NCBI RefSeq assembly: GCF_041051975.1
Contig: NZ_CP163435.1
Span: 3,596,001 to 3,660,000, forward strand
Direction: 5' to 3'
Source of the DNA: Streptomyces sp. R21
GTDB taxonomy: Bacteria; Actinomycetota; Actinomycetes; Streptomycetales; Streptomycetaceae
Length of the DNA stretch: 64,000 nucleotides
A model generated the notes under the pieces. That model had not been told where the DNA came from. It did not search any database and saw only the letters and a program-made list of their open reading frames with translations. The stretch's first letter is position 1; each line of letters starts with the position of its first letter. Position numbers and translations under genes: made by a program. Shown here piece after piece: positions 45,413 to 52,730 of this stretch.

Positions 45413-46138
45413 TCACAGCAGGTGGGCGGCGTCCCCGATGATCGGCAGCACCCGGCGGACCAGCGTGCCCGCGGCCCCGTCCGCGCTCTCCAGCGCGATC
45501 GCGGCCCGCACGACCTGCTCGGTCTGCGGGTCGCGGCCCGCCGTCGCCACGAGGACCGCCACGAACTGCTCCACGAGCGAGTCGCGCAGGTCGTCCAGCG
45601 GCGGCTGCTTGTCCTCGTCCAGCCAGATGAGCGAGGCGGCCTCCACGGCGGTGATCCACATCCGCACGGTCATGCGCAGCCGGGGCCCGGGATCCTGCAC
45701 GACGAGGTGGTCGAGGATGTGTTCGGCGGCCGCCCGCCGCACGCCGTCCACGATCGCCGTCGTCCTCGACGTCTCCACGACGCTCCCGCCCTGCAGCAGG
45801 GCGCTGAACCCGGCGTCGTGCTGGTCCACGAAGGCGAGGTACCGGTCGAGCGCCCGGCCCAGCCGCTGGGTGAGCGGTCCCTCCGGGGGCTCCGCGAAGC
45901 AGTGCTCCAGCTCCTCCGCCGCCGACCGCAGGGCGGCCTCGTACAGCTGCTGCTTGCCGCCCGGGAAGTACCGGTACACCAGCGGTCGCGAGACCCCGGC
46001 CGCCTCCGCCACGTCGTCCAGCGAGATCTCCTCCGGCGCACGGTGCGCGAAGAGCGACAGCGCCGCTTCGAGCAGCTGGCTGCGCCGCTCCTCGACACTC
46101 AGCCGACGGTACGCGCGGGTGGGAGCCTCGGAGGTCAT
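45413..46138 (-). CDS. TetR-family transcriptional regulator
   Basis: 241 aa. The N-terminal helix-turn-helix ([52 protein letters not shown]) is classical TetR; the C-terminal ligand domain is helical ([14 protein letters not shown] through [19 protein letters not shown]). The ATG at 46138 was preferred to one 28 codons upstream, which has no family match. A repeat-rich region separates it from the divergent hydrolase gene, so that gene is a possible target. Confidence 0.9.
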   Translation of the reverse strand: MTSEAPTRAYRRLSVEERRSQLLEAALSLFAHRAPEEISLDDVAEAAGVSRPLVYRYFPGGKQQLYEAALRSAAEELEHCFAEPPEGPLTQRLGRALDRYLAFVDQHDAGFSALLQGGSVVETSRTTAIVDGVRRAAAEHILDHLVVQDPGPRLRMTVRMWITAVEAASLIWLDEDKQPPLDDLRDSLVEQFVAVLVATAGRDPQTEQVVRAAIALESADGAAGTLVRRVLPIIGDAAHLL

Positions 46139-46202
46139 GTCCCGCAGCGTAACCGTGTTCCCGGGGGTTGGCCCCGGCCGCGCCTGCCGGTTACCCGGGG
46201 TG

Positions 46203-46294
46203 GGTGGGCAGCCCCCGGTCACCCTGTGTTTCCACGGCGCCCTGGGCGGGTGGGCAAACCCCGGTTACCCCTTGCTTGTACAGCACCCGGGGTT
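46203..46294. repeat. Two diverged 46-bp tandem units
   Basis: Both units begin GGTGGGCA and continue with a CCCCGGT(C/T)ACCC block; they are about 75% identical by eye. Part of a third copy (CCGGTTACCC near 46184) lies upstream. Confidence 0.6.
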
Positions 46295-46422
46295 GGTGCG
46301 GGGCGGAGGTGGGTCGCGCAGCCCGGCGCTTACGGGGCGCCGCCTGCGCCCACCCGTGCCGCCCCAGCGGCACGATTGCCCGCAGCTGGGCGAGGACGGC
46401 CCGCAGTCGCGTACGCACGGAA

Positions 46423-46541
46423 GGGGCCGTGCCGGTACGTTCCTGCCCGTCGCGTAGCAGATCGCCCGCCAAGTCCCGCCGTATTCAGCCCCCGGGCAGT
46501 ACGCCCACGCGGCGACGGGCAGAACGTACCGGCACGGCCCC
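46423..46541. repeat. 30-bp inverted repeat around a 58-bp centre
   Basis: Arms 46423-46453 and 46512-46541 are complementary along their whole length except for one bulged C. Left arm begins GGGGCCGTGCCGGTACG. As RNA or DNA it would form a very stable stem, or it may be a miniature transposable element. Confidence 0.75.
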
Positions 46542-46604
46542 GACCCACCCACCGGACCCCCTGCGAACGGCGCCCCCGCCAACGAAAAGCGCCCCCACCA
46601 CAGG

Positions 46605-46610
46605 TAGCCT
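46605..46610 (+). promoter_or_regulatory. Candidate leaderless -10 element
   Basis: TAGCCT ends six bases before the ATG at 46617. No convincing -35 is present. Confidence 0.4.
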
Positions 46611-46616
46611 CACCCC

Positions 46617-47489
46617 ATGAGCAGGCCCCCCAGCTTCACCCCGCCCCCCGGCGTCCGTGCCTACCGGCTGGCGACCGCTCGCGGTGAGTTCGCCGTGTTC
46701 GACGCTGCTGCGGCGGCAGCGCCGCGGGGAACCGCGATGCTGCTGCCCGGGTTCACCGGGAGCAAGGAGGACTTCGTCGCGTTGCACGGGCCGTTGGCGG
46801 AGGCCGGGTACAGGACCGTCGCCGTGGACGGGCGCGGGCAGTACGAGTCGGAGGGGCCCGAGCACGACGAAACGGCTTACGCGCAGGACGAGTTGGCCCG
46901 GGACGTGCTCGCGCAGGCGCGGGCCCTCGACACGCCCGTACACCTCGTCGGGCACTCGCTCGGCGGCCAGATCGCCCGCGCCGCGGTGCTGCTCGACCCG
47001 TCCCCCTTCGTCTCGCTGACCCTCATGTCGTCGGGCCCCGCCCAGATCTCCCCCTCCCAGCAGCAGCGCGTGAAACTGCTCAGGGACGCCCTCGGCGTGA
47101 TGGACATGGCGCGCGTGTGGGACGCCATCCAGGCGATGGATCCGCCGGAGGAGACGGACGCCGGCGACCTCGACGACGGTCTTGACGACCGGGACGACCT
47201 CCGCCGCCGCTGGCTCGCCAACAGCCCCGCCCAGCTCATCGCGACCGGCCGGCAGCTCTGCACGGAACCGGACCGCGTGGCCGAACTGGCCGCCGTACGC
47301 CTGCCCAAGCATGTCCTGTCGGGCGAACGCGACGACACCTGGCCGATCCCCCTGCTCGACGAGATGGCCGGACGCCTCGACGCCCACCGCACCGTCGTAC
47401 GGGACGCCGAGCACTCCCCCAACACGGACCAGCCTCTCGAAACGGCCCGCGCCCTCGCGGAGTTCTGGGACCACACCAACACCGGGTGA
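46617..47489 (+). CDS. Alpha/beta hydrolase
   Basis: 290 aa. The oxyanion strand (TAMLLPGFTGSKEDF), nucleophile elbow VGHSLGGQIARA and the terminal His region (VVRDAEHSPNTDQP) are in the right order for an alpha/beta hydrolase; the general acid is probably in HVLSGERDDTWP. It is cytoplasmic, without signal peptide. The substrate is unknown; esterase or C-C hydrolase activity fits. It converges with the NYN gene, with short tandem repeats in the gap. Confidence 0.87.
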   Translation: MSRPPSFTPPPGVRAYRLATARGEFAVFDAAAAAAPRGTAMLLPGFTGSKEDFVALHGPLAEAGYRTVAVDGRGQYESEGPEHDETAYAQDELARDVLAQARALDTPVHLVGHSLGGQIARAAVLLDPSPFVSLTLMSSGPAQISPSQQQRVKLLRDALGVMDMARVWDAIQAMDPPEETDAGDLDDGLDDRDDLRRRWLANSPAQLIATGRQLCTEPDRVAELAAVRLPKHVLSGERDDTWPIPLLDEMAGRLDAHRTVVRDAEHSPNTDQPLETARALAEFWDHTNTG

Positions 47490-47497
47490 CAACGGCA

Positions 47498-47545
47498 GCG
47501 CCTGGTACTGGGCCTAGTACTGCGCCTAGTACTGCGCCTAGTACT
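47498..47545. repeat. 12-bp tandem repeat containing stop codons
   Basis: Four units of GCGCCTAGTACT (two with one change) at 47498-47545. On the minus strand each unit reads through A-Q-Y and TAG or its variant, so the NYN gene ends inside the repeat and is followed by further in-frame stops. Confidence 0.85.
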
Positions 47546-48452
47546 GCGCCTGCAAGTGCTCCCAGAACCCGTCCCGCAGCGCCCGCCGCAGATCCGCCTG
47601 CCCGCGCAGCGAGTACTGCAGCAGCCCCTCCGCCTCCACCAGCAGGTCCTGATCGACCGAGCCGGGCAGATACGGATGCCCGGGCAGCAGTTCCACCACC
47701 GCCCCCCGCCCCCGCTCGGCCAGCCACTTCGCGGCGATCTGCGCGCCGACGAACCGTACGTCCTCGCGGGCGGGCCGGGTCGCGGACGAGGCGTCGTACG
47801 TGGCGGCGGTGCGCCGTGACACGTATGGCTTGAAGAATTCGAGGTCGAGCGTGCGCTGGCTGTCGACCTCCCACAGCAGCGGCTCGGCCTGGTTGCGGTT
47901 CTCGGGTGCCTCGATGCCCCAGAGGTGGACGCGCGCGCCGTAGCCCTGCGCCGCCTCGACCGCCGACACGAGGTCCTCGTCGCCGCCGAGAAGCGCCGCG
48001 TCACTGATGGCGCGGTGCCGGGCGAGGGACTCCAGGTCGGACCTGATGAGGGAGTCGACGCCCTTCTGCTGGTTGTTGGCGTTGAGGTTGCCGAGGCGGA
48101 CCTTCACATCGGGAAGTTCGGCGATCGACTGCTGTTCGGCGGTGTGGATGCGGCGCCGTGCCCCGTCGTACCAGTACACGCGGAGCAGTCGGCTGTCGGC
48201 GAAGATCGAGCGCGCCTTGTCGATGAGTGCCTCGATCAGGCCCTCGGCGTCGAGGTCGAAGGCCCGACGGTCCTCGGTCCCGGTGACGAGCCGCCCCGCG
48301 GCGGCGTAGAGATACCCGGCGTCGACGAAGATCGCATGGGTGGAGGGCGTCTTCGCCACCTCGGCGAGCATGCGGTGCAGCAGCTCGTTCGTGCGGTCGA
48401 TACGGGCGCCGAGCATCGCGAGGTCGTCGGGTCCCATGAGGTCGTCGTTCAT
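47538..48452 (-). CDS. NYN (PIN-like) domain protein
   Basis: 304 aa. The PIN-like fold shows IFVDAGYLYAAAG (Asp44), KGVDSLIRSDLE and LLGGDEDLVSAVEAAQ, the conserved acidic residues of NYN ribonucleases. An N-terminal helix pair and a C-terminal helical domain (SVDQDLLVEAEGLLQYSLRG) surround it. It is expected to cut or bind RNA in the cytoplasm. A clean single gene; the C-terminus AQY lies in the 12-bp repeat. Confidence 0.85.
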   Translation of the reverse strand: MNDDLMGPDDLAMLGARIDRTNELLHRMLAEVAKTPSTHAIFVDAGYLYAAAGRLVTGTEDRRAFDLDAEGLIEALIDKARSIFADSRLLRVYWYDGARRRIHTAEQQSIAELPDVKVRLGNLNANNQQKGVDSLIRSDLESLARHRAISDAALLGGDEDLVSAVEAAQGYGARVHLWGIEAPENRNQAEPLLWEVDSQRTLDLEFFKPYVSRRTAATYDASSATRPAREDVRFVGAQIAAKWLAERGRGAVVELLPGHPYLPGSVDQDLLVEAEGLLQYSLRGQADLRRALRDGFWEHLQAQY

Positions 48453-48559
48453 TGCACACCATTGTCCCGGCCGTCACGCTACGAACACAACCGGTCCCGG
48501 TCGGTTCCGGTCGCCCTCGGCCGGCCCCCACGACCCAGGATCCCGCTCACCCACGAGGC

Positions 48560-48593
48560 TTACTCGTGAGTAATTAGGTTCTCGAAAATTTTC
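48560..48593 (+). promoter_or_regulatory. Two AT-rich palindromes, candidate operator
   Basis: TTACTC-GT-GAGTAA (48560-48573) and GAAAATTTTC (48584-48593) sit in the least GC-rich stretch of the window, 130-160 bp before the small conserved gene. TAATTAGGT (48571-48579) between them recurs at 51535. Confidence 0.5.
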
Positions 48594-48720
48594 CTTAGCG
48601 TAGGGAATGTTTGTAACACGCACCCCGTTGACTACCTATGGAACGTGAAGCACAGAGGCTCCACGGATCACCACATCAGTAGTTCTCCTCAGGAGGATGA
48701 CCAGACGAAGGGAGAAGCCC

Positions 48721-48873
48721 ATGCGCTTCGAAATCATGCGACTCGACGATGTCGACGGCACGCCCGTGGACAGTACCGTTGTGGACGCCGCCTCCGTCAA
48801 CCGGATCGTTCAGCAGGCCGCCGCCATCGGGCAGCGCCTCTGGATCCGCCCGGCCGACTCGTCCGCCTCATGA
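48721..48873 (+). CDS. Conserved 50-residue Streptomyces protein
   Basis: 50 aa starting MRFEIMRLDDVDG and ending WIRPADSSAS. I recall near-identical proteins as hypothetical in many Streptomyces genomes. It is rich in Val, Asp and Arg, has no Cys, signal or membrane segment, and probably folds as a small strand-helix unit. GAAGGGAG lies at a good distance from the ATG. The strong terminator behind it and the palindromes in front mark a single-gene regulated unit. Its function is unknown. Confidence 0.82.
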   Translation: MRFEIMRLDDVDGTPVDSTVVDAASVNRIVQQAAAIGQRLWIRPADSSAS

Positions 48874-48920
48874 CGTCATGACGCTCTGACGTCATCACGC
48901 GCGGACGCTTTTACACACTT

Positions 48921-48958
48921 CAGAGCCCCGTACGGCATCGATGCCGTACGGGGCTCTG
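48921..48958. terminator. Perfect 38-bp palindrome terminator
   Basis: The 18-bp arms 48921-48938 and 48941-48958 are exactly complementary around a CG centre, so the whole is palindromic. It lies between the convergent small gene and marC. Confidence 0.85.
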
Positions 48959-48985
48959 CGTGTAGTCATCGCCGTACAGGCGGGG

Positions 48986-49591
48986 TCAGCTCGACTGGAT
49001 CACCTGCGTGACCCCGTTGATGATCTGCTGCACGGCGATCGCGGACAGCATCATGCCCGCGAGCCTCGTCACGAGCACCACACCGCCGTCCTTGATGACG
49101 CGGATGATCAGCAGCGAGTAGCGCATCACCACCCACAGCACGACATGGATCGCGAGGATCGCGACCCACACGGACACCTGGGTGGCGACGCTGTCCGCCT
49201 TCTGCACGGCCAGGATCACGGAGACGATCGCGCCGGGCCCGGCGAGCAGCGGCATGCCGAGCGGCACGAGGGCGACGTTGACGTCCTTGGTCTGCTTGGG
49301 CTCGTCCGTCTTGCCGGTCAACAGGTCGAGGGCGATCAGCAGGAGCAGCAGTCCTCCGGCGATCATCAGCGCGGGTACGGAGACGTGCAGGTAGTCGAGG
49401 ATCTGGTGCCCGAGCACACCGAACACGGCGATGACGCCGCCGGCCACGCAGACGGCCTGGAACGCCATCCGCTTCTGCACCTTGGCCGGGCGGCCCGCGG
49501 TGAGCGCGAGGAAGATCGGGGTGATCCCGGGGGGATCCATGATCACGAAGAGGGTCAGGAAGAGCGAGCCGAAGACGGCGACGTCGAACAT
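48986..49591 (-). CDS. MarC-family integral membrane protein
   Basis: 201 aa with six hydrophobic helices, starting MFDVAVFGSLFLTLFVIMDPPGITPIFLAL, the MarC hallmark with the conserved DPPG turn, and LVPLGMPLLAGPGAIVSVIL as the second half-repeat. Family function is uncertain; a transport role for small solutes has been proposed. The ATG at 49591 was chosen over an upstream one 46 codons away because the membrane protein starts here. Confidence 0.92.
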   Translation of the reverse strand: MFDVAVFGSLFLTLFVIMDPPGITPIFLALTAGRPAKVQKRMAFQAVCVAGGVIAVFGVLGHQILDYLHVSVPALMIAGGLLLLLIALDLLTGKTDEPKQTKDVNVALVPLGMPLLAGPGAIVSVILAVQKADSVATQVSVWVAILAIHVVLWVVMRYSLLIIRVIKDGGVVLVTRLAGMMLSAIAVQQIINGVTQVIQSS

Positions 49592-49809
49592 GGGGAGGCC
49601 TTGCGAGGGATTTCGAGCACGGTACGGCACAGGGCGCCGGCCGCGTGGACAAGCGTTCCGCGGCGGGCACGGAACGGGGTACGCACGGCGGCGAGCGCCG
49701 GGCGTCAGGAACGAACGCAGAATCAACAACAGAGAAGCAACAACAGAGGGGCAACCCGGCGGCGGAGCGTCAACTGGCCATCCGCACCCGGGAGTTGTCC
49801 GGTCGGGAG

Positions 49810-50679
49810 CTACTCGGCGGAGCGGCTTCCACCCGTGCCCGGCACGGGGAACGCCCCGGTGGCCCGCCGGGTGATCTCGCCGTAGACCTCGGGATCGGTG
49901 GTGAACTCGCCGAGCACACAGGTCTTGCGACTGCCGTGGTAGTCGCTGGACCCGGTGGCGAGCAGACCGAGGTCGGCCGCGAGTCCGCGCAGCCGCGCGC
50001 GGGTGGCCGGCTCGTGGTCCATGTGGTCGACCTCTATGCCGTCGAGTCCGGCGGCGGCGAGTTCCGCGATCGCGGACTCGGGCACGGTCAGGCCCCGCTT
50101 GGAGGCGGCCGGGTGGGCGAAGACGATGACACCGCCCGCGCCCTTGACCAGGCGGATCGCCTCGAAGGGGTCGGTCTCGTGCTTCGGTACGTAGGCCCGG
50201 CCGCCGTCGGCGAGCCAGTTCTCGGTGAAGGCGTCGTCCACGGTCGCCACGACGCCGAGCTCGACGAGGGCGGTCGCCACGTGCGGGCGGCCGACCGAGC
50301 CGTCACCCGCGATCCGGGCGACCTGCTCCCAGGTGATGGGCACGCCCAGCTCCCGAAGCCTGGCGACCATTCCCTGCGCGCGCGGCACCCGGTCGTCCCG
50401 GACCAGCTCGCGCTCGGCGAGCAGGTCGGGCTCCTCGGGGTCGAAGAGGTAGGCCAGCATGTGCATGCTGACGCCGTCGAGGCGGCAGGAGAGTTCGGCG
50501 CCGGTGACGAGGGTCAGCCCCTCGGGCAGCGCGGCGATCGCCTGCGCGTATCCGCGGCTCGTGTCGTGGTCGGTCAGCGCGACGACGTCGAGACCGGCAG
50601 CGCCCGCGTTGCGGACCAGCTCGGCCGGGGTGTCCGTGCCGTCGGAGGCCGTGGAGTGGCAGTGCAGATCGATGCGCAC
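49810..50679 (-). CDS. PHP-domain phosphoesterase
   Basis: 289 aa. The PHP metal motifs are complete: HCHSTASDG (H6, H8, Asp13 region), TDHDTSRG, the GAELSC and VIVFAHPAAS histidines, and SSDYHGS. The architecture resembles RNase AM/TrpH, which removes phosphate from 3',5'-nucleoside bisphosphates or trims RNA 5' ends. It binds two or three metal ions. A single cytoplasmic enzyme gene with no operon partner. Confidence 0.93.
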   Translation of the reverse strand: MRIDLHCHSTASDGTDTPAELVRNAGAAGLDVVALTDHDTSRGYAQAIAALPEGLTLVTGAELSCRLDGVSMHMLAYLFDPEEPDLLAERELVRDDRVPRAQGMVARLRELGVPITWEQVARIAGDGSVGRPHVATALVELGVVATVDDAFTENWLADGGRAYVPKHETDPFEAIRLVKGAGGVIVFAHPAASKRGLTVPESAIAELAAAGLDGIEVDHMDHEPATRARLRGLAADLGLLATGSSDYHGSRKTCVLGEFTTDPEVYGEITRRATGAFPVPGTGGSRSAE

Positions 50680-50796
50680 GACGCGGACTCCCGGCGGTGA
50701 CGGAACGGATGGGGACGCTCAAGGATAACGGGAACCCGGAGCTCCTCTGTCACACCCGCAGCGCCGTTACGCCCCCTACGCCCGCCGCGTCGTCCG

Positions 50797-51438
50797 TCAC
50801 GGCTCAAGGATCCGCGGCGACAACGCCCCGCAAGGCAGCAGGTCCACCTCGGCGCCCGCGTCCCGCAGATCCGTCAGCACCAGCTCGTCGTACATCAGGA
50901 GCCCCGACTGCTCCGGCCACACGACGGCCCACAGCCACAGCCCGAGCGCCTCGCCGGCGAAGACGGCACGGTCGTCGGGTGTGCCGGCGACATGCCACAG
51001 CGGGGTCGGGCGCCCGGCGGCGAGAACCTTGGCCTGGGGCGGTTTCTCGACGCTCATGTACGGGCCGGGGTCGGGTCCGTCGATGCCGGCGTACCGCGCG
51101 CCGAGGCCGACGCCGAGCTCCTCGGCGACGAGCACCAGCTCTCCTATGCCGCCGAGCGGTCCGGGCCCCGAGCAGGCCACGGCCGTGGCGCGTCCACCGC
51201 TGCGGTCGTCACCGGCGAAGGCGGCCCCGGTGAACAGCCAGCCGACCGGCAGCGGCCACGGCATCCAGACCGGAACCCGCGCACGATGGACCACGACACC
51301 GAGGGCCTCGACGCTGGGCGGGATCACGGGCTGCAGCGGATGCACGGTCCCGTGCACATCACACTGCCAGGAGTCGGCAAAGAGTCCGGGAGCCCTGACC
51401 CGGCCACCACACTTCGGGCAACTGGGTTCGCCCCTCAT
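50797..51438 (-). CDS. DUF6758 zinc-ribbon protein
   Basis: 213 aa. It begins MRGEPSCPKCGGRVRAPG; the CPKC pair and the later WQCDVHG probably make a zinc ribbon. The rest (PVWMPWPLPVGWLFTGAAFAGDDRSGG and LPCGALSPRILEP) is highly conserved in Streptomyces as DUF6758. No enzymatic motif is visible. A perfect palindrome about 100 bp upstream is a candidate operator. Confidence 0.82.
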   Translation of the reverse strand: MRGEPSCPKCGGRVRAPGLFADSWQCDVHGTVHPLQPVIPPSVEALGVVVHRARVPVWMPWPLPVGWLFTGAAFAGDDRSGGRATAVACSGPGPLGGIGELVLVAEELGVGLGARYAGIDGPDPGPYMSVEKPPQAKVLAAGRPTPLWHVAGTPDDRAVFAGEALGLWLWAVVWPEQSGLLMYDELVLTDLRDAGAEVDLLPCGALSPRILEP

Positions 51439-51535
51439 AGGGCCCCACGGTCCTCCCCGTCCTTCGCCGCGTCAAGGACGATCACCCGCCCGGCGTGTGC
51501 CTGTCACCCCAAAGAATCCAGATGCGACTTACATT

Positions 51536-51552
51536 AATTAGGTGACCTAATT
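51536..51552 (-). promoter_or_regulatory. Perfect AATTAGGT-G-ACCTAATT palindrome
   Basis: A 17-bp perfect palindrome in the only AT-rich stretch of the gap upstream of the DUF6758 gene (about 98 bp before its start) and downstream of the SUFU-like gene. Half-sites resemble TTAGGT of iron boxes, but the one-base spacing does not fit DtxR/IdeR. Confidence 0.65.
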
Positions 51553-51603
51553 TAGTCTGCGCATGCGGCTCTGCCGTCCTCTCGGACTGACCCGCGGTCA
51601 GAG

Positions 51604-52188
51604 TCAGTCCAGCGCCACGGACTTGCGCAGCGGATCGCGCAGGTCCGTTCCGCTGTTCAGCCAGCGCTCCTGGAGAGCCGCCGCGCCGTGCACCCGCTTC
51701 CAGGCTGCCTCGTTGGGTGTCATCGGGAGCAGCGGCAGGAACCGTACGGGATCGGCGGGCGCGTCCAGCTCCAGGTCCTCCACCAGGCCGCCGGACTCGG
51801 CGACGAGCACGGAGGTGAAGGGGGCGCCCGGCCACAGCGGGTCGCCGACGTCGAGCGATGCGCCGGGGCTCACGATCAGCCCCTCGACCTGCGGGGAGGC
51901 GGCGAGCACGGCGAGCGGGCGGAGCACCTTGTCGGTGTCGGCGTTCCCGGCACGCACCGACAGGACCAGCTCGGCGCGCGGACCCTTCACCGGGTCGGCG
52001 ACCACGACCGTGGGGTCCGCCATCGGCCGGGCGGACATGCCGAGCGTGGCGTACCGCACGACGTCCCCCTCTGTGAAGCGCAGCACTTCGACGCGGTCGG
52101 TGCCGAGGAAGGTGACGGCGGCCCGGGCGTCGGGTTCGCCCAGCGCAGAGTGCAACCGGGCCTCGACCAGAGGAAGAACATCAACCAT
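51604..52188 (-). CDS. Suppressor-of-fused (SUFU) domain protein
   Basis: 194 aa. The compact SUFU-like fold shows DRVEVLRFTEGDVVRYATLGMSARPM, ELVLSVRA and VRFLPLLPMTPNEAAWKRVHG, the last being the family's C-terminal signature. In bacteria this domain often accompanies toxin-immunity or regulatory functions, but a specific role is not known. The ATG at 52188 was chosen because upstream residues do not match the family. It is divergent from the CorA gene across 542 bp. Confidence 0.82.
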   Translation of the reverse strand: MVDVLPLVEARLHSALGEPDARAAVTFLGTDRVEVLRFTEGDVVRYATLGMSARPMADPTVVVADPVKGPRAELVLSVRAGNADTDKVLRPLAVLAASPQVEGLIVSPGASLDVGDPLWPGAPFTSVLVAESGGLVEDLELDAPADPVRFLPLLPMTPNEAAWKRVHGAAALQERWLNSGTDLRDPLRKSVALD

Positions 52189-52393
52189 GCGGTGAGCATA
52201 GAACTCGTCAGCAACGGGCAAAGCGGCGACTTGACGCTTCGGTGCGCTGATAGTCTTGGCCGCTGGTCGGGGCAGCACGCAGAAGCGTCGCTCTCAAGCT
52301 CCGACGCCTTGATACTTCCCCTAAGGGGGCTCCCCGTCACGGGGAGAGTGGATCGTCCCTCACGGGGGACCGACCGGAGGAGGTGGGGCTGCA

Positions 52394-52441
52394 ATGGATC
52401 GAAGTCGACCGTGCAGTACTACCCGCTCTTCCGGCCGCTGA
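52394..52441 (+). CDS. Candidate leader peptide upstream of corA
   Basis: 15 codons reading MDRSRPCSTTRSSGR then TGA. GGAGGAGG ends about ten bases before the ATG, the best ribosome-binding site in the region. CTGCA before and TGCAG after the start can pair, which would place the start codon in a hairpin loop. Leader peptides are known to control corA in enterobacteria, but no homology can be claimed. Could be chance. Confidence 0.4.
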   Translation: MDRSRPCSTTRSSGR

Positions 52442-52552
52442 GTTCCGTAGCTCTGCCAGCTGCTTCCTCTCATCATCGCGTGCACGCGTGTCAGCGTTGT
52501 CCCGGTGCACCACGGAAGAGCGCTTCGTTTCCGCCTGATGTGTCTGATCTGC

Positions 52553-52598
52553 CTGATCCGAATCAGTAGCGAATCAGTAGCGAACTGATCTGAATCAG
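52553..52598 (+). promoter_or_regulatory. Repeated CTGAT-N4-ATCAG dyads
   Basis: CTGATCCGAATCAG (52553-52566) and CTGATCTGAATCAG (52585-52598) are 32 bp apart (about three helical turns), with GAATCAGTAGC repeated between them. They lie 130-180 bp before corA and are candidate operators. Confidence 0.55.
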
Positions 52599-52730
52599 TA
52601 AGCGAAGCTGCCACCGCGACGGTGCGGTGCTCCCCGCTTTGTGGACGTGCCAAACATCCGTAGTCAGGACGTCCCCATTCCGGGCAGTTCCAACCGTCGC
52701 AGGCGGCCTTCCGTTGCGAAGGAGCCTGCC

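Larger units (their letters stand above)
46139..46616. other. 478-bp repeat-rich intergenic region
   Basis: Non-coding DNA between the divergent TetR and hydrolase genes. It holds a 46-bp tandem repeat (46203-46294), a 30-bp inverted repeat (46423-46541) and a -10-like TAGCCT just before the hydrolase start. Reading frames across it are Pro/Arg-rich and look spurious. Confidence 0.65.
52189..52730 (+). other. Long intergenic region with structured corA leader
   Basis: 542 bp between the divergent SUFU and corA genes. From left to right it holds TTGACG with TAGTCT (a poor-spacing promoter, 52231-52256), several short hairpins near 52318-52375 (for example CTCCCCGT-c-ACGGGGAG), a small reading frame with a strong ribosome-binding site (52394-52441), and repeated CTGAT/ATCAG dyads (52553-52598). 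I looked for the M-box (ykoK) signature and did not find it. Confidence 0.55.

Noticed and set aside
51536..51552. DtxR/IdeR iron box
   Set aside because: Half-sites are similar, but the one-base spacing conflicts with the 19-bp iron box.
52256..52441. M-box or other known riboswitch before corA
   Set aside because: I found no match to the M-box opening or core motifs. Hairpins exist, but a named class cannot be supported.
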